Program-made: the position numbers and the translations under genes
The notes under the pieces: generated by a model
The model's input: the letters and a program-made list of their open reading frames with translations, nothing else
The model's database searches: none
Told to the model about the DNA's origin: nothing
In this document: piece by piece, positions 57,380 to 64,000 of the stretch
Position numbering within the stretch: position 1 is the stretch's first letter
Layout: every line of letters starts with the position of its first letter
Source: Devosia yakushimensis
GTDB lineage: Bacteria > Pseudomonadota > Alphaproteobacteria > Rhizobiales > Devosiaceae
DNA length: 64,000 nt
Direction: 5' to 3'
Assembly (NCBI RefSeq): GCF_030159855.1
Contig: NZ_BSNG01000001.1
Coordinates: forward strand, 1-64,000

Positions 57380-58450
57380 ATGAGCAGCACTTCCGAATTC
57401 CTCTGGTACATTCCCAATGACGTGAAGCCCGGTCATCGGGGTGACACGGCCAGTGACGGCCATAACAGCCTTGAGACTTTGACCAGCCATGCCAGGGCCC
57501 TGGAAGAGCATGGCTGGCGGGGCGCGTTGATCGGCACGGGCTGGGGGCGGCCCGATACCTTTACCCTCGCCGCGGCGCTGGCGGCGCGCACGACGACTTT
57601 CGAGCCGCTGATTGCGATCCGGCCGGGCTATTGGCGGCCGGCCAATTTCGCTTCGGCGGCGGCAACGCTCGATCAGCTGACCGGCGGACGAGTACGGATC
57701 AATATCGTTTCGGGCCAGGACAATCTGGCCGCCTATGGCGACAGCGAAGGCGATCAGGCCCATCGCTATGCCCGCACCAGGGAATTCATGGCCCTGGTGC
57801 GCCGGCTCTGGACCGAGGAGAATGTGACCGCGGCGGGCGAGCACTTCCAGGTGGCGGGTTCGACCGTGGTGCCCCGAATCGAAGCACGGGGCGAGCGGCT
57901 CCATCCCAAACTCTATTTCGGTGGCGCTTCGGATGCGGCCGAGCGCGTGGCGGCCAGCGAGGCCGATGTGCAGCTCTTCTGGGGCGAACCGCTGGCCGGC
58001 ATTGCCGAGCGGATCGAGCGGCTCAAGGCCCTGAGCAAGGCCGTGGACCGCGACCTGCCGGCGCTGGAATTCGGGCTGCGGATCACGACGCTGGTGCGCG
58101 ACACGACGGCGGAGGCCTGGGCCGATGCCGAGGCGAAGGTCGCGGCCATGGCCGAGGGACAAAGCGGGAGATGGAGCGATCACAAGCGGGCCGTCGCGGT
58201 GGGGCAGCAGCGCCTGCTCGATCTGCAGGCCCAGGGCGATGTGCTCGACGACAATCTTTACACCGCGCCGGGCCGCCATGGCGGTGGCGGAGCGGGAACG
58301 ACCTGGCTGGTCGGTTCAGCTGCTGATGTCGCCAATGCGCTGCGCAAATATGAGGCGCTGGGCATTACCCATTTCGTCTTGTCCGACACGCCCTATCTCA
58401 ACGAAATCAAACGGCAGGGCCAGCACTTGTTGCCGCTGCTGCGGGGGTGA
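57380..58450 (+). CDS. FMNH2-dependent alkanesulfonate monooxygenase-like protein (SsuD type)
   Basis: 356 residues of the LLM flavin-monooxygenase class. EFLWYIPNDVKPGH, GALIGTGWGRPDTFTLAAALA, IAIRPGYWRPANFASAAATL and TGGRVRINIVSGQDNLAAYGD match SsuD, and TAPGRHGGGGAGTTWLVGS is the substrate-lid region. SsuD releases sulfite from alkanesulfonates. No ssuABC or flavin reductase gene is nearby, so it may act on another substrate or depend on distant partners. It follows tetR by 80 bp and may be regulated with it. Confidence 0.85.
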   Translation: MSSTSEFLWYIPNDVKPGHRGDTASDGHNSLETLTSHARALEEHGWRGALIGTGWGRPDTFTLAAALAARTTTFEPLIAIRPGYWRPANFASAAATLDQLTGGRVRINIVSGQDNLAAYGDSEGDQAHRYARTREFMALVRRLWTEENVTAAGEHFQVAGSTVVPRIEARGERLHPKLYFGGASDAAERVAASEADVQLFWGEPLAGIAERIERLKALSKAVDRDLPALEFGLRITTLVRDTTAEAWADAEAKVAAMAEGQSGRWSDHKRAVAVGQQRLLDLQAQGDVLDDNLYTAPGRHGGGGAGTTWLVGSAADVANALRKYEALGITHFVLSDTPYLNEIKRQGQHLLPLLRG

Positions 58451-58486
58451 GACCGCCGTACGGCCGCAAGGAGGTCAACACTCACG

Positions 58487-58572
58487 GCGTCATTCCCGCG
58501 AAGGCGGGAATCCATTCTGCTTGTCGGGATGCTTCCAGAAAGAGTGGATTCCCGCCTTCGCGGGAATGACGC
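58487..58572. repeat. Family A intergenic inverted repeat (second intact copy)
   Basis: GCGTCATTCCCGCGAAGGCG to 58518 pairs with 58541-58572; the arms match almost perfectly and each is internally palindromic around ATTCCCGCGAAGGCGGGAAT. It fills the gap between two convergent genes. Confidence 0.88.
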
Positions 58573-58613
58573 TGTGGTTGTGTACGGGCTGCGGAACGAA
58601 CCTAGAAGAGCCC

Positions 58614-58973
58614 TCACGTCCCCCCGTTGAGGAACAGCACCCGGGTCAGCAGGGTGTGGTGGGATTCCAGCGCCATCAGCGCCACGAAGACCAGGATCAG
58701 GACCGGCGGCACCAGGATGGCGTAGCTCAGCGCCAGCCGTTCCCAGCGCATATGCATGAAGATCGAGACGATGAGCCCGGCCTTGAGCAGCATCAGCACG
58801 ACGATCAATCCCCAGCGCAAGAGGCCCTGGAATTGCAGGATATCGACCATGTAGGAGCCGACGCTGAGGATGAAGAGCCAGACCCATACGGTGAGATAGA
58901 GCCGGATGGGATGCTGCTGGTTCTCGTCATGGCTGGCGGTGGGCGTTGCGGCGGCTGTCGCTGAATGACTCAT
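58614..58973 (-). CDS. Cytochrome c oxidase subunit IV (bacterial COX4/CyoD-like)
   Basis: 119 residues with three membrane helices: LYLTVWVWLFILSVGSYMV (about 25-44), GLIVVLMLLKAGLIVSIFMH (about 55-74) and AILVPPVLILVFVALMALE (about 84-103). LKAGLIVSIFMHMRWE is the conserved core of the small prokaryotic subunit IV. It is last in the oxidase operon, 6 bp after a subunit III gene, and has a stabilising role in the complex. Confidence 0.88.
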   Translation of the reverse strand: MSHSATAAATPTASHDENQQHPIRLYLTVWVWLFILSVGSYMVDILQFQGLLRWGLIVVLMLLKAGLIVSIFMHMRWERLALSYAILVPPVLILVFVALMALESHHTLLTRVLFLNGGT

Positions 58974-58979
58974 CTCGTT

Positions 58980-59702
58980 TCACCACAGGTAGAAGAAGGC
59001 GAAAATGAAGACCCAGACCAGATCGACGAAGTGCCAGTAGAGGCCCATGATTTCGACGATCTCATAGCGTCCCTTGCGGGCGGTGAAGAAGCCGGGTCGG
59101 CCGGTATCGAAATCCCCGCGCCAGACTTTTCGGGCCACGATCAAAAGGAAGATCACCCCGATGGTGACGTGGGTGCCGTGAAAGCCGGTGATCATGAAGA
59201 AGATGGCGCCGAATTGCTGGGCGCCGAAGGGATTTTCCCAGGGGCGGACGCCCTCGGAAATCAGCTTGCTCCATTCAAAGGCCTGCATGCCCACGAACAT
59301 GGCGCCGAAGAGGGCGGTCAGCAGCATGAGAATCGCGGTTTTCCTGCGGTCGCGGCGATAGCCGTAATTGACCGCCATGGCCATGGTGCCGCTCGAGGTG
59401 ATCAAGACGAAGGTCATGATGGCGATGAGCAGGAGCGGCATGTGGTGGCCGGCAATCTCCAGCGAAAACACTTCGCTGGCATTGGGCCAGGTCACGGTCG
59501 TTGACATGCGCGCCGTCATGTAGGAGAGCAGGAAACAGCCGAAGATGAAGGTGTCGCTGAGCAGGAACACCCACATCATCACCTTGCCCCAGGAGGCGGT
59601 CTTGAACGAGCGCTGGTCGGAGGACCAGTCGGCGACGATGCCGCGCAGGCCGGGAACCCGCGCCGAAGTCTCGTGCGAGGGCGTTACGGCAGGATCGCTC
59701 AT
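58980..59702 (-). CDS. ctaE: Cytochrome c oxidase subunit III (copy 1)
   Basis: 240 residues. WVFLLSDTFIFGCFLLSYM, GAMFVGMQAFEWSKLISEG (helix with the conserved Glu), FFMITGFHGTHVTIGVIFLL and YWHFVDLVWVFIFAFFYLW are classic subunit III motifs. ATG 59702 overlaps the stop of the upstream gene (ATGA). It contributes to proton uptake stability of subunit I. Confidence 0.92.
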   Translation of the reverse strand: MSDPAVTPSHETSARVPGLRGIVADWSSDQRSFKTASWGKVMMWVFLLSDTFIFGCFLLSYMTARMSTTVTWPNASEVFSLEIAGHHMPLLLIAIMTFVLITSSGTMAMAVNYGYRRDRRKTAILMLLTALFGAMFVGMQAFEWSKLISEGVRPWENPFGAQQFGAIFFMITGFHGTHVTIGVIFLLIVARKVWRGDFDTGRPGFFTARKGRYEIVEIMGLYWHFVDLVWVFIFAFFYLW

Positions 59703-60418
59703 GGCAGACCTCCTTGCGACAGGATCTGGCCGCACAGGGCCAGGAATTCACCGGCCGAGCCGGACAGCACCGCCAGCAGCAGCGCCCAGATCAGCAGCAT
59801 GAACAGCCAATAGGTGGCGGAAAGCTCGACGCTGAGCCGGATGCGGTCGGCACGGTCGCGCCGCCTGATCCGCTCGAACGTGCCGGCCAGGGCGAACATG
59901 CCGCCGATCACGTGCAGGCCATGGGCCGCCGTCATCAGGTAGAAAAAGCTGTCGGCGGGGCCGGAATTGACGAAATTGCCTGACGCCGCCAGCATGCGCC
60001 AGGCGGCGAATTGCCCGACCAGGAATAGCAGGGCGCAGAAGCTGGCGATGAGCACGCCAGCGCGCACCAGGGCGGTGTCGCCGCGTCTGGCGGCCCAGAG
60101 CGCCCATTCGAGTGCAATGCCGGTGCCGAGCAGGGTCAGCGTATTGGGCCAGACGATCCAGGGCAGGGGCATGGTCCGCCAGTCCAGCCCCTCCGAACGC
60201 AGCAGATAGCCAGTGATCAGCAGCGCAAAAAGCGATCCCACCACGGCCAGGAACACGCCCAGTCCCACTTGCGCCGGGGCATAGGGGCTGGGATTGGGGG
60301 CAGCCAGGCCACCGGCGGAATCGACTTCGAGCCAGGGCTTGGTCGCCAGCCCATGGCGCGACAGGAACCAGCCCACGATCAGGGTGAGAATCGCGATGAA
60401 ACCCAGAATGGCGCTCAT
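59699..60418 (-). CDS. Cytochrome c oxidase subunit III-like (copy 2)
   Basis: 239 residues with seven predicted membrane helices. DSFFYLMTAAHGLHVIGGMFAL and ATYWLFMLLIWALLLAVLS resemble subunit III, but the N-terminal half differs (a first helix MSAILGFIAILTLIVGWFLS). Tandem subunit III genes are known in some rhizobial oxidase operons of the coxMNOP type. ATG 60418 overlaps the ctaD stop. It may be a structural paralogue rather than a catalytic duplicate. Confidence 0.85.
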   Translation of the reverse strand: MSAILGFIAILTLIVGWFLSRHGLATKPWLEVDSAGGLAAPNPSPYAPAQVGLGVFLAVVGSLFALLITGYLLRSEGLDWRTMPLPWIVWPNTLTLLGTGIALEWALWAARRGDTALVRAGVLIASFCALLFLVGQFAAWRMLAASGNFVNSGPADSFFYLMTAAHGLHVIGGMFALAGTFERIRRRDRADRIRLSVELSATYWLFMLLIWALLLAVLSGSAGEFLALCGQILSQGGLP

Positions 60419-62184
60419 CCGGGATCTCCCTTGGTCACCGGCCCGGGCTCGTTCTGGGGAATGAAATCCTCCTTGGCGCCGGGCACGCTGTAGTCATAGG
60501 CCCAGCGATAGACATTGGGCAGGTGATCGCCCCAATTGCCATGCGGCGGCGGGGTGGTGGGGGTCTGCCATTCCAATGTCGTGGCGCGCCAGGGGTTGGG
60601 GCCCGAGGGCTTGCCGTGGCGCAGGCTCCAGATGAGATTGAAGACGAAGACGATCTGGGCGAAGCCGACAATGAAGGCCATGATCGAGATGAAGGCGTTC
60701 AGCTGATGCGCCGAGTCCGACATGATCATGATATCGGCCGTGTCGAAATAGCGCCGGGGCAGCCCCATCAGGCCTAGATAATGCATGGGGAAGAAGATGA
60801 GATAGGCACCCAGGAAGGTGACCCAGAAATGGAACTTGGCCATGCCGTCGCCAAGCATTCGCCCGGTGACCTTGGGATACCAGTGATAGATGGCTCCGAA
60901 AATGACCAGGATCGGCGCCACCCCCATGACCATGTGGAAGTGCGCGACCACGAACATGGTATCCGACAGGGGTACATCGACCACCACATTGCCCAGGAAC
61001 AGGCCCGATAGGCCCCCATTGACGAAGGTGACGATGAAGCCCAGCGCGAACAGCATGGGCGGATTGAAATGGATATCGCCGCGCCATAGCGTCAGCACCC
61101 AGTTGTAGACCTTGATGGCCGTGGGCACGGCGATGATCAGGGTGGTGGTGGCAAAGAAGAACCCGAAATAGGGGTTCATGCCGCTCACATACATGTGGTG
61201 CGCCCAGACCACGAAGCTCAATACGCCAATGCCGACAATGGCCCACACCATCATGCGGTAGCCGAAGATGTTGCGGCGGGCATGGGTGCTGATGAGGTCG
61301 GAGACGATGCCGAAGGCGGGCAGGGCGACGATATAGACTTCAGGGTGCCCGAAGAACCAGAACAGGTGCTGGAAGAGGATCGGGCTGCCCCCGCCATAGC
61401 TGAGCTGTTCGCCCATTTCGACCAGGGTGGGCATGAAGAAGCTGGTGCCCAGATATTTGTCGAACAGCATCATCACCGCGGCGACGAACAAGGCCGGAAA
61501 GGCCAGCAGTGCCATGACGGTGGCGACGAAAATGCCCCAGATGGTGAGGGGCAGGCGCATCAGCGTCATGCCGCGGGCCCGCGCCTGCAGCACGGTCACG
61601 GTATAGTTGAGCCCGCCCATGGTGAAGCCGATGATGAAGATGATCAGCGACACCAGCATGAGCATGATGCCCCATTGCTGGCCCGGCGTATTGGAGAGGA
61701 TGGCTTGGGGCGGATAGAGCGTCCAGCCGGCGCCGGTCGGTCCGCCCGGCACGAAAAAGCTGATCACCAGCAGCATGACGGCGACGAAATAGAGCCAGAA
61801 GCTGAGCATATTGGCATAGGGGAACACCATGTCCCGGGCGCCCACCATCAGCGGAATGAGGTAATTGCCGAAGCCCCCCAGGAACAAGGCGGTCAGCAGA
61901 TACACCACCATGATCATGCCGTGCATGGTGATGATCTGGTAATAGCGGTCGGCGTCGATGAATTCGACCAGGCCCGGGAAACCCAGCTGCAGGCGGATCA
62001 GCCAGGACAGCACCAGCGCCACAAAGCCGATGACCAGAGCGGTCGCCGAATATTGCACGGCGATAACTTTGGCATCCTGCGAGAAGACATATTTCGTCCA
62101 CCAGCTATGCGGGTGGTAGAGTTCCATATCCTCGATTTCGGCGGGCGGTACCGTGGCGCTCGCTTCATGGGGGATGTCGGCCAT
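60415..62184 (-). CDS. ctaD: Cytochrome c oxidase subunit I (A-type heme-copper oxidase)
   Basis: 589 residues, twelve membrane helices. Heme ligand in MHGMIMV, D-channel entry in NYLIPLMVGARDM, CuB/tyrosine crosslink motif HPEVYIVALPAFG, CuB His pair in WAHHMYVSG, K-channel residues in AVPTAIKVYNW, and heme ligands in VVAHFHMVMG. These place it in the A1 (mitochondria-like) class. It reduces O2 to water while pumping protons. GAGGAG stands before ATG 62184. No assembly genes (ctaB, ctaG, surf1) lie in the window. Confidence 0.95.
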   Translation of the reverse strand: MADIPHEASATVPPAEIEDMELYHPHSWWTKYVFSQDAKVIAVQYSATALVIGFVALVLSWLIRLQLGFPGLVEFIDADRYYQIITMHGMIMVVYLLTALFLGGFGNYLIPLMVGARDMVFPYANMLSFWLYFVAVMLLVISFFVPGGPTGAGWTLYPPQAILSNTPGQQWGIMLMLVSLIIFIIGFTMGGLNYTVTVLQARARGMTLMRLPLTIWGIFVATVMALLAFPALFVAAVMMLFDKYLGTSFFMPTLVEMGEQLSYGGGSPILFQHLFWFFGHPEVYIVALPAFGIVSDLISTHARRNIFGYRMMVWAIVGIGVLSFVVWAHHMYVSGMNPYFGFFFATTTLIIAVPTAIKVYNWVLTLWRGDIHFNPPMLFALGFIVTFVNGGLSGLFLGNVVVDVPLSDTMFVVAHFHMVMGVAPILVIFGAIYHWYPKVTGRMLGDGMAKFHFWVTFLGAYLIFFPMHYLGLMGLPRRYFDTADIMIMSDSAHQLNAFISIMAFIVGFAQIVFVFNLIWSLRHGKPSGPNPWRATTLEWQTPTTPPPHGNWGDHLPNVYRWAYDYSVPGAKEDFIPQNEPGPVTKGDPG

Positions 62185-62259
62185 ACGCTCCTCCTCAAGT
62201 CTCCTCTTTAGTCAAACCGGCCGTCTTGGTGCGGCCTTGGGCAATGCTCTCTCCTCGGT

Positions 62260-63051
62260 TCAGGAGGCGAGGCTGGCAAACGTCGCCTGCGACGCCAGCC
62301 ATTCCTGGTATTCCTCGTCGGTCACGACATTGACCGTGCCGCGCATATAGGAATGTCCCACGCCGCACAGTTCGGCGCAGAGAATTTCATAGGTTCCGGT
62401 CTGGGTCGGGGTGACCCAGAAATAGGTGACCGAGCCGGGGATCATGTCCATCTTGGCGCGGAATTCGGGCACGTAGAAATCGTGCAGCACATCGATCGAG
62501 CGCAGCAGGAAGCGGACCGGCTTGTCCACGGGGATGTAGAGTTCGCCCCCCTCAACCACCAGGTCGTCCTGCCCCAAGGGGTCCTGGTTATTGATGCCCA
62601 GCGTATTGTCGGCGCTGATCAGGCGGTTATCGGCGCTGCCGAGTTTGCCATCGGCGCCGGGCAGGCGGAAATTCCACAGCCATTGCTGGCCGACCACTTC
62701 GATATCGGTGGCCGTTTCGGGCACTTCGACATATTGCGCCCAGACGAACAGGCCCGGGGTCAGCATGGCGATGACGCCGCCGGCGGTGATGGCGGTGAGC
62801 CAGCCTTCGAGCCGCTTGTTTTCCGGCTCATAGCTGGCCTTGCGGCCTTCCTGGTGGCGGAAACGGTAGAGGCAATAGGCGACGAACAGCACCACGGCGG
62901 CAAAGACCACGCCGGTAATCGCGAAGGTCAGCACCAGGGTCGAGTCGATATAGCCCCAGTTCGAGGCCAGCGGGGAAAACCACCAGGGGCTGAAAAAATG
63001 GAACAGGATCGACGCGACGACAATGACGACCATTATGACGGCAACGATCAC
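62260..63051 (-). CDS. ctaC: Cytochrome c oxidase subunit II
   Basis: 263 residues. Two membrane helices (about 1-20 and 40-62) are followed by a periplasmic cupredoxin domain. The full CuA site is visible: the first His in IDVLHDFYVPEF, then CAELCGVGHSYM (Cys-x-x-x-Cys-x-x-x-His-x-x-Met, with the Glu between the cysteines). There is no C-terminal cytochrome c domain, so it is aa3-type rather than caa3. GTG 63051 gives the complete first helix; ATG 63033 is an alternative. The signal-peptide region is short for the family. Confidence 0.93.
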   Translation of the reverse strand: MIVAVIMVVIVVASILFHFFSPWWFSPLASNWGYIDSTLVLTFAITGVVFAAVVLFVAYCLYRFRHQEGRKASYEPENKRLEGWLTAITAGGVIAMLTPGLFVWAQYVEVPETATDIEVVGQQWLWNFRLPGADGKLGSADNRLISADNTLGINNQDPLGQDDLVVEGGELYIPVDKPVRFLLRSIDVLHDFYVPEFRAKMDMIPGSVTYFWVTPTQTGTYEILCAELCGVGHSYMRGTVNVVTDEEYQEWLASQATFASLAS

Positions 63052-63562
63052 GACCTCTCACCCCCATCTGTGAGGGGCGTTCGGAGCGCGGCAGCCAGCC
63101 TCGTCCCGCCATGCACAAGCGGACCCGGACGGCCATGATTTTGCACTCTGGTCATTCGCATGGCCACGCTCCGTGCATCACCCCCTCCGGTGACCTCAAT
63201 GCAGGAACAGACACGACGCTAGACAGTGCGGAGCGCCGATCGTTTGCGGCGCGGCTCACTCAAGACAAAGGCTGTCATTGACGTGACAAAATGTCAACGT
63301 GTTGTCGCAAAACCCGATTTGGCGGCTGTGTGGGCGGCAGATTGGGGCTCGTATCGCCCGCGGCGTCATTCTGGCCTCTACCCATTTCGCACCATCCCTC
63401 CACCCCACCGCGCCTCCCTCGGGCTTGACCCGAGGGTCACTCGCCACTTGTGCCGAGTTGAGAAAGGCCCTCGGGTCAGGCCCGAGGGCGGCGCGGTGGA
63501 TGGGAGAGGTGTGATGACCACGGATACGCCATCACCCACATAACGCCCCCCGCAAAACGCCC
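63052..63562. other. 511-bp intergenic region upstream of the oxidase operon
   Basis: No gene is supported here. It holds a 13-bp palindrome TGACA-AAA-TGTCA (63284-63296), about 230 bp upstream of ctaC, and the family B repeat at 63401-63503. Short open frames cross the repeat but show no coding logic. Confidence 0.6.
63401..63503. repeat. Family B intergenic inverted repeat (copy 2, reversed)
   Basis: CCACCGCGCC-TCCCTCGGGC on the left pairs with GCCCGAGGGCGGCGCGGTGG on the right. The spacer ACTCGCCACTTGTGCCG is the near-exact reverse complement of the copy 1 spacer, so the two copies are in opposite orientation. Confidence 0.88.
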
Positions 63563-64000
63563 CTACGGCGCGCGCCGCAGGGCCTGGGGCGGCCGGCCAA
63601 GGGCGCGCAGGAAGGCGCGCCGCATCTGCCCGGCGTCGTGAAAGCCCGATTGCCGCGCAATCTGCTCGAAACTGCCAAAGCCGTTTTCCACCGCTTCCTG
63701 CGCCAGCCCCACGCGCAGTTTTTCCACCGCCCTGGCGGGGGTGGTGCCCACATCCCTCTGAAAGGCGCGGGCGAAATTGCGCGGGCTCATGGCCATGTGA
63801 CCGGCCAGTTGTTCGACGCTGAGCGGCTCGGCCGGATTGGCCTTGATCCAGGCGATGAGCTTTTCAAAGCGCCCGGAATGGCCGCCCATTTCGAGCAGGG
63901 CCGAAAATTGCGACTGGCCGCCGGTCCGGCGCTTGTGGACCACCAATTGCTGGGCTGCCCGCTGGGCGATTGCCGGCCCCAAATCGTCTTCGATCAGCGC
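63563..64000 (-). CDS. AraC family regulator, GlxA/FtrA-like, C-terminal part (5' end outside window)
   Basis: The frame is open from base 64000 on the minus strand to the stop at 63563. ALIEDDLGPAIAQRAAQQLVVHKRRTGGQ is the end of the DJ-1/PfpI-like domain and linker found in GlxA-type proteins (seen here as ALIEDDLG and RRTGGQSQFS). The two AraC helix-turn-helix units follow: LSVEQLAGHMAMSPRNFARAF and FGSFEQIARQSGFHDAGQMR. The N-terminal domain lies outside the window, so its effector cannot be judged. Confidence 0.88.
   Translation of the reverse strand, partial: ALIEDDLGPAIAQRAAQQLVVHKRRTGGQSQFSALLEMGGHSGRFEKLIAWIKANPAEPLSVEQLAGHMAMSPRNFARAFQRDVGTTPARAVEKLRVGLAQEAVENGFGSFEQIARQSGFHDAGQMRRAFLRALGRPPQALRRAP

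Overview
The window looks like the chromosome of a GC-rich Hyphomicrobiales alphaproteobacterium, most like Devosia. The reasons are the tolA-tolB-pal-cpoB-tilS-ftsH-glmM order, the protein sequences, frequent TTG/GTG starts, and palindromic intergenic repeats of the kind seen in this group. This is a judgement from sequence alone; no database was searched. No rRNA, tRNA, transposase, phage gene or CRISPR array was seen.

Layout. (1) 1-10 kb: conserved envelope and housekeeping block, tolA (3' part), tolB, pal, cpoB, tilS, ftsH and glmM, with an orphan iron-complex binding protein on the opposite strand. (2) 10-16 kb: a beta-barrel outer membrane protein, a D-erythronate dehydrogenase-like enzyme, and a DeoR regulator followed by a DUF5060/DUF4038-type glycosidase and a nucleoside-hydrolase-like protein. 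(3) 16-30 kb: a sugar-acid island with two UxuA-type and one ManD-type mannonate dehydratase, a lactonase, an aldose epimerase, NAD-dependent dehydrogenases, a cupin, a GntR/FCD regulator and a complete Dpp-type ABC importer. (4) 30.6-37.9 kb: a LacI-controlled operon (lacI, CUT1 sugar importer, GH127 beta-L-arabinofuranosidase, MsmK-type ATPase) with twin operators in front. (5) 38-40.5 kb: metNIQ. (6) 40.6-51.5 kb: a peptide-type ABC importer ending in a prolyl-aminopeptidase gene, divergent from a Xaa-Pro aminopeptidase gene and a second GH127 gene. (7) 51.6-58.5 kb: patatin-like lipoprotein, two MFS exporters with AraC and TetR regulators, and an SsuD-like flavin monooxygenase. (8) 58.6-63 kb: an aa3-type cytochrome oxidase operon with two subunit III genes. 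The window ends inside an AraC regulator.

How the genes may work together. Regions 4 and 6 are the most interesting. Both GH127 enzymes lack signal peptides and keep the catalytic Glu and Cys residues. In region 6 the GH127 gene is coupled to two proline-specific peptidases and a peptide importer. This suggests uptake and intracellular breakdown of arabinosylated hydroxyproline-rich plant glycopeptides (extensin-type fragments or arabinosylated peptide hormones). Region 4 would take up the free beta-arabinooligosaccharides, and region 3 handles uronate or aldonate sugars through lactones and mannonate to 2-keto-3-deoxygluconate. The kinase and aldolase for KDG are not in the window. The picture is a plant-cell-wall or root-exudate scavenger.

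Three families of intergenic inverted repeats occur (A at 10.0, 30.5 and 58.5 kb; B at 55.2 and 63.4 kb; C at 45.7 kb), all between genes.
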